Source: Bradyrhizobium jicamae (GTDB taxonomy: Bacteria > Pseudomonadota > Alphaproteobacteria > Rhizobiales > Xanthobacteraceae). From it: a DNA stretch of 64,000 nt. A program made the position numbers and the translations under genes. Shown here piece after piece: positions 42,991 to 51,824 of this stretch (within the stretch, counting starts at the first letter, position 1; each line of letters begins with the position of its first letter). The stretch covers positions 1 through 64,000 of the forward strand of contig NZ_LLXZ01000191.1 in NCBI RefSeq assembly GCF_001440395.1, written 5' to 3'. The notes beneath the pieces were generated by a model. That model did not search any database. It worked only from the letters and a program-made list of their open reading frames with translations, and was not told where the DNA came from.

Positions 42991-44265
42991 ATGACCGCAG
43001 TGCCGCAAGAACTCCATCACGTCGTGATCGTTGGCGCCGGTTTCGGCGGACTGGAGGCGGCCTTCGGCCTTGCCGGGGCGCCGGTCAGGATCACGCTGAT
43101 CGATCGCCGCAACCATCATCTGTTCCAGCCGCTGCTCTACCAGGTCGCGACCGCTTCGCTGGCGACGTCAGAAATCGCCTGGCCGATCCGCTATCTGCTG
43201 CGCGGACGCAAGGAGGTGACGACGCTGTTCGCCAATGTCAGCGGCGTCGATGCCGCGGGCAAGCGCGTGCTGCTCGAAGACGGCGATACGATCACCTATG
43301 ACACGCTGATCCTCGCCACCGGCGCCCGCCACGCCTATTTCGGTCACGACGAATGGGAGCCGTTCGCGCCGGGCCTGAAGACGCTGGAGGACGCCACCAC
43401 GCTGCGGCGGCGTATCCTCGTCGCCTTCGAACGCGCCGAGCGCGAGACCGATCCTGTCAGGCGCGCGGCGCTGCTCACCTTCGTCATCATCGGCGCCGGC
43501 CCGACCGGCGTCGAAATGGCGGGCACCATCGCCGATCTCGCCAAGGACACGCTGCCGCCGGACTTTCGCAACATCGACACCCACAAGACCCGTGTCGTGC
43601 TGGTCGAGGCCGGGCCGCGCGTGCTCGCCGGCTTCCCCGAAGACCTCTCGGCCTACGCGCAGCGCTCGCTGGAAGAGATCGGCGTCGAGGTGGTGCTGGG
43701 GCAGCCCGTCACCGAATGCGCCATCGATGGCGTCGTCTATGGCGGCAACAAGCTGGAGGCCAGAACCATCGTCTGGGCCGCCGGCGTGCGCGCCTCGCGC
43801 GCGGCGGAATGGCTGAACGCACCCGCCGATCGCGCCTATCGCCTGAAAGTCGAGCCTGATCTCACCGTGCCCGGCCATCCCGACGTCTTTGCGATCGGCG
43901 ACACCGTGACGATCGCCGGCCCCGACGGCAATCCCGTGCCGGGCATCGCGCCGGCCGCCAAGCAGCAGGGCCGCTATGTGGCCGCGCTGATCAAGACGCG
44001 CCTCTCCGGCGGCACGCTGCCGCCGTTCCGCTACAAGCACGCCGGCAGTCTCGCGCAGATCGGCAAGAAAAAGGCCGTGATCGATTTCGGCTGGATGAAG
44101 CTGCGCGGCAATCTCGCGTGGTGGATCTGGGGCCTCGCCCACATCTACTTCCTGATCGGCCTGCGCAACCGGCTCAGCGTCGCGCTGAGCTGGCTATGGA
44201 TTCACGCCCGTGATCAGCGCGCCGCGCGGCTGATCACGCAAGGGTCGAGCAAGGTCACGGGATAG
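42991..44265 (+). CDS. ndh: type II NADH:quinone oxidoreductase
   Basis: Non-proton-pumping NADH dehydrogenase of the cytoplasmic membrane face, 424 residues. The FAD-binding fold is HHVVIVGAGFGGLEAAFGL, the NADH-binding fold is FVIIGAGPTGVEMAGTIADL, and the later FAD motif is HPDVFAIGDTV. The family quinone-site motif appears as PPAAKQQGRY-like APAAKQQGRYVA, and the C terminus has a membrane-associating segment (LRGNLAWWIWGLAHIYFLIGLRNR). Convergent with the esterase gene, two bases apart. Confidence 0.9.
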   Translation: MTAVPQELHHVVIVGAGFGGLEAAFGLAGAPVRITLIDRRNHHLFQPLLYQVATASLATSEIAWPIRYLLRGRKEVTTLFANVSGVDAAGKRVLLEDGDTITYDTLILATGARHAYFGHDEWEPFAPGLKTLEDATTLRRRILVAFERAERETDPVRRAALLTFVIIGAGPTGVEMAGTIADLAKDTLPPDFRNIDTHKTRVVLVEAGPRVLAGFPEDLSAYAQRSLEEIGVEVVLGQPVTECAIDGVVYGGNKLEARTIVWAAGVRASRAAEWLNAPADRAYRLKVEPDLTVPGHPDVFAIGDTVTIAGPDGNPVPGIAPAAKQQGRYVAALIKTRLSGGTLPPFRYKHAGSLAQIGKKKAVIDFGWMKLRGNLAWWIWGLAHIYFLIGLRNRLSVALSWLWIHARDQRAARLITQGSSKVTG

Positions 44266-44267
44266 AT

Positions 44268-45938
44268 TCACGGCGCGCAGGCAAAACTGGCGGCGCTATT
44301 CGTCGACCCCGATTTGTAATGCGGCCATGCCGGCCATTGGCACAGCGGCAGCACACGCGTCGTCTCGAACGCTGGCGCTTCCACCTTCTGCTCGATCACC
44401 TCGAGATTGCCCGGTGCCTTGCCGTTCTCGACCCAGTCGACCAGCACGGCCAGCATGTCGACATTGGCAGGCGCACCCGAGCCGACATGATCGACGCCAG
44501 GCGCGGTGTAGAGACGGGCGAATTCCGCCGTCTTCTCCTTGCCCAAGGTGCGCTGCACGTTTTCGAAGTAGCGGATGCCCGCATAGGGGCTCTGGGCGTA
44601 GTCGGCCATGTTCTCGAGAATCACGAGCCTGCCACCGCGCGCGGCAAAACGGCTGAGGTCCGGATTGGTCGAATCCATCAGGCGCGACACCTGCAGCAGG
44701 CGCTCCTTGTGCTCCTCGGGCTTGTAGGTCGTGACATCCAGCTTCGGATCGCGCGCAAAGACATATTGGATGCCGCCCGCGCCGTAGATCCAGGCGATGC
44801 CGTTGGTCGGCTGTGGCGGCTGCGCTGGCGCTGCCTTGCCGAGCCACCAGGAGACCCAGCCGCCGGTCGGACCGAAGGCCGGGATGTTTTCGCCGGAGAC
44901 GCCCCAACCCGGATAATCATCGAGGCCGTTCTCCAGCGGGAACGAGAACTTATACGTCGAATGCAGCGTCTTGATCGCCGCGATCTGCGGATCGCTGAGA
45001 CACTGGTCGCCGCTCTGCCCCGCCGCGCAGCGCAGCGTTTCAGGCTGGAACTTTGCCTTGCAGCCGACCGGGTCCAGCACCAGCGAATCCTCGGCGCCGT
45101 CGGCCTTGTCGCAGGCGGCAAGCACCGCCTTCGCCACCAGTTCGACCTGCGCCGGGCGGATCCAGCCCTCGCCCATGGTGGCGAGGCCCCCACGCGTTCC
45201 GGCATGCTGCAACCCGACCCAGTTGATGACGGGCACGCGGGCAAAAATGCCGTCAAAATCCTCAGGGTAACGCTGCGCCATCGTCAGCGCCTCGCGGCCG
45301 CCTTCCGACGATCCCATGAAATAGAGTTTTGAGGGCGGGTTACCATAGGCGCGCACCATCAGGGCTACGGCCGCATCGCGCACGCGCTTGTAGGAGCGAT
45401 GCGCAAAATTTTCGAACGCCTCGTCGTTGAGCGCGAACAATTGCGGTGGCTCGCCCGGCTTGGTCTCATGGCCGGAATCCGTGCCGTAAGTGACGAAGCC
45501 GCGCGCCAGCGGCGAAGGCGCACCGAACGGAAAGGCCGGCGGCAGAGCAAGTCCGGTGATCAGCACGCCGTTGAAGCCGCCGCCGCCATATTGCAGCGAG
45601 CGGCCGTTCCACTCGATCGGAAGATTGACCTGGAATTTGATCGGCGGCGCATTGGGATCTGCCGGCGCGATCTGGCCGAGCACCTTGCAGAATTCCGGAT
45701 TGGCCGGCGTGACGCGCGCCGCGGGGGTTGGTCCCCGTTCGGCGACGGCGAGTGGTGTGGGTGCGACGATCGAGGCGGAGTCGATCCGGACGACATTGTC
45801 GGTTGGTTTGATCAGGTCGCCACAGGTCGTGGCTGGTTCGCCGGTCATCTTTGCGGCTATTGCATCCGCGCTGAAGAGCGAGGCTGCCGCTACCAGCACA
45901 GTAGCCCACACGCGCATATCGCATTTGAGGTGTTGCAT
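44268..45938 (-). CDS. tannase/feruloyl-esterase-family hydrolase
   Basis: Secreted esterase of 556 residues with a signal peptide (to about residue 28, ending AIA). It has the nucleophile motif GSSEGGREAL, the calcium-loop-like CDKADGAEDSLVLDP, and the catalytic histidine in APGVDHVGSGAP. Paired cysteines near these sites match the disulphide-supported active site of the tannase family. In this setting it may release ferulate-like acids from plant esters to feed the feruloyl-CoA genes nearby; that link is inference. Confidence 0.88.
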   Translation of the reverse strand: MQHLKCDMRVWATVLVAAASLFSADAIAAKMTGEPATTCGDLIKPTDNVVRIDSASIVAPTPLAVAERGPTPAARVTPANPEFCKVLGQIAPADPNAPPIKFQVNLPIEWNGRSLQYGGGGFNGVLITGLALPPAFPFGAPSPLARGFVTYGTDSGHETKPGEPPQLFALNDEAFENFAHRSYKRVRDAAVALMVRAYGNPPSKLYFMGSSEGGREALTMAQRYPEDFDGIFARVPVINWVGLQHAGTRGGLATMGEGWIRPAQVELVAKAVLAACDKADGAEDSLVLDPVGCKAKFQPETLRCAAGQSGDQCLSDPQIAAIKTLHSTYKFSFPLENGLDDYPGWGVSGENIPAFGPTGGWVSWWLGKAAPAQPPQPTNGIAWIYGAGGIQYVFARDPKLDVTTYKPEEHKERLLQVSRLMDSTNPDLSRFAARGGRLVILENMADYAQSPYAGIRYFENVQRTLGKEKTAEFARLYTAPGVDHVGSGAPANVDMLAVLVDWVENGKAPGNLEVIEQKVEAPAFETTRVLPLCQWPAWPHYKSGSTNSAASFACAP

Positions 45939-46080
45939 CGCTTCCCCCTGGCTATCGTTTTACGGTCGCGTTTGGGCCGGCCGTTCGGGAATTACAATGG
46001 TTCACGCCACGTTGGCGTCAATCGAAATAAGAACGAGCGGTGGTCACGTTTGCCACCCTTTATGCGGCGAGACCCCCACC

Positions 46081-46110
46081 CCGGCCTCCCCCGCACGCGG
46101 GAGAGGGAGG
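46081..46110. repeat. partial palindromic repeat
   Basis: ctcccccgcacgcgggag forms a short stem in the 182-base gap between the binding-protein and esterase genes, next to ccccaccccggcctccc. It resembles half of the family C repeat. Otherwise the gap shows nothing. Confidence 0.4.
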
Positions 46111-46120
46111 GCACCGCCCT

Positions 46121-47335
46121 TCACTTCACCAGCGAGCAGCCGCCGTCGGCGAGTGGACGGAAGGCCTGGTCGGCGGGAATGGTCGAAACCAGCTTGTAGT
46201 AGTCGTAGGGATATTTCGACTCCTCCGGCTTCTTCACCTCGAACAGGTACATCGGGTGAATGACCCGGCCGTCCTGGCGGATGGTGACGTCGCCGAACAG
46301 CTTGTCCTTGCCCTTGAACTTCTTCATCTGCGGCACCGCATCCTTGGCGTGGTCGCTGCCGGTGGCCGCCACGGCGTTGAGATAGGCCAGCGTGGAAGCA
46401 TAGACGCCGGCCTGGTTGCCGCTCGGCATCTTGCCATTTACGCCCGGACGCGTCGCGAAGCGTTTTGCAAACGCGCGGGTGTCGTCATCCATGTCCCAAT
46501 AAAACGCCTCGAACAACTGCAGGCCCTGGCCCACCTTCAACCCCATGCCGTGGACGTCGTTGATGAACAGCAGGAACGCCACCATGGTCTGACCGCTTTG
46601 CTGGAGGCCGAACTCGGCCGCCTGCTTCACCGCGTTGACGGTGTCGCCGCCGGCATTGGCAAGCCCGATCACCTTGGCCTTGGAGTTCTGCGCCTGCAGC
46701 AACAGCGAAGCGAAGTCCGCCGTGTTGAGCGGATGCTTGGCCGAGCCGAGCACCTTGCCGCCGTGCTTTTCGATGTAATTGGTGGCTTCCGCCTCGATGC
46801 CCTGGCCGAGGGCAAAGTTCACCGTGATGAAATACCATTCCTTGCCGCCGCGCGCCATCATCGCCGCCGCCGTCGAGTTGCCGGTAGCCCAGGCGTCGTT
46901 GACCCACTGGATGGTGTTGGGCGAGCAGGCCTTGCCGGTGAGGTCGGAGCTCGCGGTCGATGACGCGAGGAACGTCATCCGGCTGTCGCGCAGCAGCGAA
47001 TTGATGGTGAGGCCGACCGCCGAGTTCGGCACATCGACCACGGCATCGACGCCGTCGACATCGAGCCATTTACGCACGATCGCAGAACCCACGTCAGCCT
47101 TGTTCTGGTGATCGGCGTAGACGATCTCGACCTTGATGCCCTTGCCGCCGCCGTTGAAATCTTCCGCCGCCATGCGCGCGGCTTCCACCGAGCCCATGCC
47201 GTTGGTGTCCTGGAAGATGCCGGAAATGTCGTTGAGCACGCCGACGCGCACGACGTTGTCGGAAATTTCCGCACGTGCCGCGCCTGCTATTGCGCAGGAC
47301 ATGGCAAGCGCCAGACCGAACCTGAAAGCCCTCAT
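46121..47335 (-). CDS. orphan liv-type periplasmic binding protein 1
   Basis: A 404-residue receptor with a signal peptide (to about residue 22, GAARA) and the fold start NVVRVGVLNDISGIFQDTNGMGSVEAARMAAEDFNG. The C terminus ends DGGCSLVK, very like that of the second orphan protein at 49971 (EGNCPLVKK), so the two are paralogues. It lacks its own permease and ATPase genes. Position upstream of P450-ferredoxin suggests an aromatic or phenylpropanoid acid ligand. Confidence 0.88.
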   Translation of the reverse strand: MRAFRFGLALAMSCAIAGAARAEISDNVVRVGVLNDISGIFQDTNGMGSVEAARMAAEDFNGGGKGIKVEIVYADHQNKADVGSAIVRKWLDVDGVDAVVDVPNSAVGLTINSLLRDSRMTFLASSTASSDLTGKACSPNTIQWVNDAWATGNSTAAAMMARGGKEWYFITVNFALGQGIEAEATNYIEKHGGKVLGSAKHPLNTADFASLLLQAQNSKAKVIGLANAGGDTVNAVKQAAEFGLQQSGQTMVAFLLFINDVHGMGLKVGQGLQLFEAFYWDMDDDTRAFAKRFATRPGVNGKMPSGNQAGVYASTLAYLNAVAATGSDHAKDAVPQMKKFKGKDKLFGDVTIRQDGRVIHPMYLFEVKKPEESKYPYDYYKLVSTIPADQAFRPLADGGCSLVK

Positions 47336-47424
47336 CGTTCTCTCCCTCTGTATCTGATCTCTGATGTTCCCGAACTTCGCCGGGTTTTTGATTTCAATGC
47401 AGGCGATGGCCGCCGGTTACGCCA

Positions 47425-47748
47425 TCACGTTTGGCGGTCCGGCAGGCGCAGCACCAGGCCGTCAAGGTCCGCGCCAAGCTGGATCTGGCAGGACAGGCGG
47501 CTGTTGGCCTGCCGCTCGGCAGCGGCGCCGTCGAGCAGCGCGTCCTCGTCGTCACCCATCGCCGGCAGGCGGGCGAGCCAGTCTTCGTCAACGTAAACAT
47601 GACAGGTGGCGCACATGGCGCTGCCGCCGCATTCGGCGAGAATTCCGTTGACGTCCTGGCGCGTCGCGGCCTGCATCGCGCTTTCGCCATTGCTGGCGTC
47701 GATGCGCTGCGCGCGGCCGTCCGGGTGAACAAACGTGATGCTGGGCAT
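47425..47748 (-). CDS. [2Fe-2S] ferredoxin partner of the P450 (palustrisredoxin-like)
   Basis: Adrenodoxin/putidaredoxin-type ferredoxin of 107 residues. Cluster ligands are CGGSAMCATC (Cx5Cx2C) and the later Cys in RLSCQIQLG. The motif GILAECGGSAMCATCHVYV is diagnostic of P450-supporting ferredoxins. It starts nine bases after the P450 gene, so the two are expressed together. No ferredoxin reductase gene is in the window. Confidence 0.93.
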   Translation of the reverse strand: MPSITFVHPDGRAQRIDASNGESAMQAATRQDVNGILAECGGSAMCATCHVYVDEDWLARLPAMGDDEDALLDGAAAERQANSRLSCQIQLGADLDGLVLRLPDRQT

Positions 47749-47757
47749 TGGGGTCCG

Positions 47758-48993
47758 TCAGGCCGGAGAAATCGTGATGGGAAGGCTTTCGAGTCCGCGC
47801 AGCGTGTTGTTGTACCGGCGCTTCACCGGTCCCGTGATCTCGATTTTTCCAACCTTGCGGGCGATCGCCGCCAGCATCACCTCGCCTTCGAGGCGGGCGA
47901 CAAGCTGGCCGACGCACATATGGATGCCGGAGCCAAATCCGACATGCCCCGTGGTGCGGCGGGTGATGTCGTAACTGTCAGGATTTTCCCAGCGCCGCGG
48001 ATCGCGGTTGGCGGCGCCGAGGAACATCAGGACCTTCTCCCCTTCCCCGATGCGATAGCCTGATAGCTCGACCTCCCGCGTCGTGGTGCGGAAGAAGGTC
48101 TGCACCGGGCTTTCGAAGCGGATCGCCTCCTCGAAGGCGTTGCGCGCCAGCGTCGGATCGCTGCGCAGCTTGGCCAACTGGTCGGGAAAGCGCGCCAGGC
48201 AGTAGACGGCGGCGCCGATGCCGTAGACGGTGGTATCTAGTCCCGCCGACAGCAGCGAGCGCACCAGTAGCGGCGCCTCTTCATGGGTGATGTCACCGGC
48301 ATCGGCGCGGGCGTGGATGCAGGCGCCGAAGCCGCCGGGGGCGAGATTTTCGCGCTGACATTGTTCGGCGACATAGGCCTGATGCGGTGCCGAGCGCTCG
48401 ATCGCATCCTGGCGCAACTGGTTCGGCGGCCCGAAGGCGTTGAATACGAGGCTTGCATAAGGCAGCAGGTTCTCTCGCCCCTCCTGCTTCAGTCCCAGCG
48501 CGTCGGGGAAAACCGACAACGGATAGGCTTCCGCCAGATCGGTGATCGCATCAAAGCTGCCGCGTGCCAGCAATTCGTCGGCCTTGGCTTCGGCCAGCGC
48601 GGTGAAATGGCTGCGCAGCGGCTTCATCGCGGTCGCTGACAGGACCTGATTCAGCACCGTGCGGGTGCGCGTATGCGCGGGCGGGTCCGCCTCCAGAATG
48701 ATGCTTTGCGGACGCCAGGCCTTTTCCTTGGCGAAATCGCTTAAGCCCACGCCGCGGCTGGAGCAGAAGGTCATGGGATCGTTGAGGACGGCGTGCACCT
48801 CGGCATAGCGCGCCACGCCATAGACGCCCCATTTGTCGAGCCAAACTACCGGCCCGGCCTCGCGCAAGGCTTCATGGATCGGGTGCGGCTCCTCGAAGAA
48901 CTCGGTCGAGAACGGGTCCACGCCCAGGTGAGGCACGCTGGCCGGCACGCCATGCTCCGGGGTGACAGAATCGGTCCGGGAGGTCGCGCTCAT
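47758..48993 (-). CDS. cytochrome P450 of the CYP199A type
   Basis: Soluble P450 of 411 residues, closely resembling CYP199A enzymes of Rhodopseudomonas and Bradyrhizobium, which demethylate 4-methoxybenzoate and oxidise related para-substituted benzoates and cinnamates. Visible are the substrate-side CSSRGVGLSDFAKEK, I-helix LLSAGLDTTVYG, ExxR in EEAIRFESP, and haem-binding FGSGIHMCVGQL. ATG 48993 is supported by AGGAG 7 bases upstream, better than ATG 49008. It is followed by its ferredoxin gene and divergent from a MarR gene. Confidence 0.93.
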   Translation of the reverse strand: MSATSRTDSVTPEHGVPASVPHLGVDPFSTEFFEEPHPIHEALREAGPVVWLDKWGVYGVARYAEVHAVLNDPMTFCSSRGVGLSDFAKEKAWRPQSIILEADPPAHTRTRTVLNQVLSATAMKPLRSHFTALAEAKADELLARGSFDAITDLAEAYPLSVFPDALGLKQEGRENLLPYASLVFNAFGPPNQLRQDAIERSAPHQAYVAEQCQRENLAPGGFGACIHARADAGDITHEEAPLLVRSLLSAGLDTTVYGIGAAVYCLARFPDQLAKLRSDPTLARNAFEEAIRFESPVQTFFRTTTREVELSGYRIGEGEKVLMFLGAANRDPRRWENPDSYDITRRTTGHVGFGSGIHMCVGQLVARLEGEVMLAAIARKVGKIEITGPVKRRYNNTLRGLESLPITISPA

Positions 48994-49073
48994 GTGGGTC
49001 TCCTGCATAATGTTCTTGCAGAGCGGTATGCGCAGTCTCTATGTCTGGAACGCTGAAGCGGCTTCGGAAGAGC

Positions 49074-49604
49074 ATGAGCAGGAACAGACAGGCGCGCGTC
49101 CCTCGCGCGGGTGCGGCAAGCAGGAACGGACGGGCCGAACAGGTGCTCGACCTCGACCGTTACGTTCCGGCGCTCATCACCTTCATCGCCAACAAATTGT
49201 CGCGCAGCGCGACCGTGGTCTATCAGAAGCGCTTTGGGGTCAACGTCACCGAATGGCGGATCCTGTCGCTGCTGGCAATCGAGCCGGAAATCTCGGCGGC
49301 GCGCATTTGCCATGTCATCGGTTTCGACAAGGGGCCGGTGAGCCGGACACTGGCCGGCATGGAGGAGCGCGGGCTGGTTAACATCAGGGCCGACCGTGAG
49401 GACGGACGCACCCATTCGATCTCGCTGACCGCGAAGGGATATACCACCCACGATCAGGTCATCGCCGTCGCGCTCGAACGCGAGCGCCGCCTGCTCGGCT
49501 GCCTGAGCAAGCCGGAGCGGGAGACCCTGATTGCGCTGCTGTTGCGGGTGCACGGCAATCTCGACGCCGTAAAGGGCGCGGGCGAAATCGATACGCGAGA
49601 GTGA
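49074..49604 (+). CDS. MarR-family regulator divergent from CYP199A
   Basis: A 176-residue regulator with a basic N-terminal extension and a winged helix (TEWRILSLLAIEPEISAARICHVIGFDKGPVSRTLAGMEERGLV, ADREDGRTHSISLTAKG). ATG 49074 has GGAAG just upstream; ATG 49041 would extend it by 11 residues. The 80-base gap to the P450 gene makes that gene the obvious target. Confidence 0.88.
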   Translation: MSRNRQARVPRAGAASRNGRAEQVLDLDRYVPALITFIANKLSRSATVVYQKRFGVNVTEWRILSLLAIEPEISAARICHVIGFDKGPVSRTLAGMEERGLVNIRADREDGRTHSISLTAKGYTTHDQVIAVALERERRLLGCLSKPERETLIALLLRVHGNLDAVKGAGEIDTRE

Positions 49605-49816
49605 GCGGCGAGCGCTAGTCGCGCCGCACTGAACGCCGCTGCCATCGCGCTTCGCGCGCAGCACCACATTGTGTCGTACCGATCCGACACGCCCGAACAT
49701 CCGTTTCTCCCTGTGCGGCCCGGCACTCTCGTGCTCTGCGGTCGGCCGCCTGTCGAAAAACAGGCTCGCACAAACTAGTTGCCTTGGCAACATAAATAGC
49801 ATGCGAGTTCCGCATC

Positions 49817-49937
49817 GTCATGGCCGGGCATAGCCGTCGGAAGGACGGCGTCGCTTCCGCTCGCCTATGCGCGGCCATCCACGTCTTTTCGCACGGAGAC
49901 GGAGACGTGGATGCCCGGGACAAGCCCGGGCATGACG
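49817..49937. repeat. dispersed palindromic repeat, family F
   Basis: gtcatggccgggcat at the left faces gcccgggcatgac at the right, with ccatccacgtc and gacgtggatg inside. It takes up most of the 366-base gap between the convergent MarR gene and the binding-protein gene (49605-49970); the rest shows no gene. A related element lies inside the ABC ATPase gene at 60040-60130. Confidence 0.7.
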
Positions 49938-49970
49938 GAGTTTGATTGTTCCGACCGCCTCGCCGTCAGA

Positions 49971-51182
49971 TCACTTCTTGACCAGCGGGCAGTTGCCTTC
50001 GCTCTCGGGCCGGAACGCCTGATCGCCGGGAATGGTTGCAACGACCTTCAGGAGATCCCACTTCGACGTGGATTCGTCGGGCTTCTTCACCTCGAGCAGA
50101 TAGAGCGGATGGATCTTGCGTCCGTCGGCGCGGATGGTTCCCTTGCCGAACAGCGGATCGTCGGTCGGCATTGCCTTCATCGCCGCGACCACCGCCTTGC
50201 CGTCCACGGCGCCGCCGACCTTGTCGACGGCCTTCAGGTAATGCAGCACGGAGGCGTACACGCCGGCCTGCATGTCGTTGGGATAATTCTTCTGCGGATG
50301 GCGTTCTGCAAAACGCTTGGCAAAGGCGCGCGTGCCATCGTTCAGATCCCAGTAGAACGGGTTCATGATCTGCGCACCCTGCGCGGCCTTCAGGCCCAAC
50401 GCGGGAATGCCGTTCATGCCGAGGATCAGCCCGACCAGCCGCTGTTTCTGCGTCAGTCCGAACTCCGCCGCCTGCTTGATCGAGGTGATGGTGTCGTCGC
50501 CGGCATTGGCGACGCCGACGATGTCGGCGCCCGAAGCCTGCGCCTGCAGCAGGAAGGAAGCATAATCGGCGGTGCCGAGCGGATGGCGCACGGCGCCGAG
50601 CACTTCGCCGCCGGACGCCTTGACGCCCTCCATCGCCTGCTTTTCCAGGTCATGGCCGAAGGCATAATCGGCGGTGAGGAAGAACCATTTCTTGCCGCCC
50701 TGGGCGACCACGGCTTTGCCGAGGCCGCGGCCATAGGCATAGGTGTCGTAGGTCCAGTGCACGGTATTCGGCGTGCATTTCTCGCCGGTGAGCAGCGCGG
50801 TGCCGGCGCCGGAGCCGATGAAGACCTTGTTCTTCTGCTCGCTCATGGCAGCAACCGCCAGCGCAATCGCCGAGTTCGGCAGGTCGAAGATGGCGTCGAT
50901 GCTTTCGGTGTCGTACCAGCGCCGCGCGATGCCCACACCGACATCGGTCTTGTTCTGGTGATCGGCGGTGATGACGTCGACCGGCTTGCCGGCGGCCTTG
51001 CCGCCATAGTCCTCCACCGCCATCTGTGCAGCGATGACCGAGCCTACGCCCTGATAGGTCGAGAACACGCCCGACTGGTCGTTGAGCACGCCGATGCGGA
51101 CGCGTTCCTGGCCGTGCGCGGTGGTGACAAGCGAGCCGCCGAGGGCGGCAACGAGCATTGCTGTACGAAAGATCTGTCGCAT
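49971..51182 (-). CDS. orphan liv-type periplasmic binding protein 2 (CouP-like)
   Basis: A 403-residue receptor with a signal peptide (to about residue 24, TAHG) and RVRIGVLNDQSGVFSTYQGVGSVIAAQMAVEDYGG. It is a paralogue of the protein at 46121 and resembles binding proteins for coumarate and other phenylpropanoids. No transporter membrane genes adjoin it. Divergent from a MarR gene across an AT-rich operator-like region; the minus strand there has TTGACA at 51265-51260. Confidence 0.88.
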   Translation of the reverse strand: MRQIFRTAMLVAALGGSLVTTAHGQERVRIGVLNDQSGVFSTYQGVGSVIAAQMAVEDYGGKAAGKPVDVITADHQNKTDVGVGIARRWYDTESIDAIFDLPNSAIALAVAAMSEQKNKVFIGSGAGTALLTGEKCTPNTVHWTYDTYAYGRGLGKAVVAQGGKKWFFLTADYAFGHDLEKQAMEGVKASGGEVLGAVRHPLGTADYASFLLQAQASGADIVGVANAGDDTITSIKQAAEFGLTQKQRLVGLILGMNGIPALGLKAAQGAQIMNPFYWDLNDGTRAFAKRFAERHPQKNYPNDMQAGVYASVLHYLKAVDKVGGAVDGKAVVAAMKAMPTDDPLFGKGTIRADGRKIHPLYLLEVKKPDESTSKWDLLKVVATIPGDQAFRPESEGNCPLVKK

Positions 51183-51233
51183 GCGTTCCCTCTTGAATGG
51201 AAAGGCGGGCCTTTGTGGCCGCTTCTAAATTAC

Positions 51234-51246
51234 TTATAATTTATAA
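51234..51246. promoter_or_regulatory. AT-rich palindrome between the CouP-like and MarR genes
   Basis: TTATAA-T-TTATAA is a 13-bp palindrome in the divergent gap, in local sequence that is nearly all A and T. It lies downstream of TTGACA (minus, 51265-51260), in the core promoter of the binding-protein gene, so it is a likely operator of the neighbouring MarR protein. Confidence 0.5.
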
Positions 51247-51293
51247 TCATTTTTTGGATTGTCAATTCACGTCATGCCGTGCGAGCTATTGCC

Positions 51294-51809
51294 ATGGGAA
51301 GAATCGGGAAAGTTTCGACGCGCAGGGGTAACGGGGCCACCAGGCCGGCCGAGCCGAATGCAGATCGGAAGCTGGATCTGACCGCGCTGCAGCGGACCCC
51401 GGGCTTCATGATCCGGATCCTGCAACTGCAGAATTTCGAGGCATTTTACCCCTATTTCGAATCGCTGAAGCTCTCGCCGCTTGAATACGCCATCCTCGTC
51501 GCCGTCAGAGACAACAAGACGGTGACGCAGAGCGAGCTCGCTGCCGTGCTGAAAATGCAATTGCCCAATCTGGTGAAGATCCTGTCGCGGATGGAGGAGA
51601 CCGGAATCCTCAAGCGCAAGCGATCGGCGCGGGACCGGCGGGCAGTCGAACTCAGCCTCAGCGCGGCGGGCGAGAGGCGCGCCGACGAAGCCAGCCGGCT
51701 CGGCGAGAGCTTTAATGCGAAAACGCTTTCCGCGCTGAGCAAATCAGAGCAAACCGCTTTCCTTCAGATGCTGGTGCGGCTGGTGGACGCGCACAAGAAC
51801 GGGTTTTGA
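51294..51809 (+). CDS. MarR-family regulator divergent from the CouP-like gene
   Basis: A 171-residue regulator with the winged helix SPLEYAILVAVRDNKTVTQSELAAVLKMQLPNLVKILSRMEETGIL and wing KRKRSARDRRAVELSLSAAGERRADE. ATG 51294 was chosen; GTG 51279 would add five residues. Convergent with the feruloyl-CoA synthetase gene (15 bases). Confidence 0.87.
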   Translation: MGRIGKVSTRRGNGATRPAEPNADRKLDLTALQRTPGFMIRILQLQNFEAFYPYFESLKLSPLEYAILVAVRDNKTVTQSELAAVLKMQLPNLVKILSRMEETGILKRKRSARDRRAVELSLSAAGERRADEASRLGESFNAKTLSALSKSEQTAFLQMLVRLVDAHKNGF

Positions 51810-51824
51810 GGGTTCGAACGCATC

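Noticed and set aside
45989..46000. GAATTACAATGG upstream of the tannase gene as a further BoxR element
   Set aside because: It breaks the GAATTAT core and the TKC end, and no matching -35 box was found; too weak to include.
47425..47748. The ferredoxin as the missing BoxA electron donor
   Set aside because: It is a short adrenodoxin-type protein next to a P450; BoxA is a large FAD/iron-sulphur reductase.
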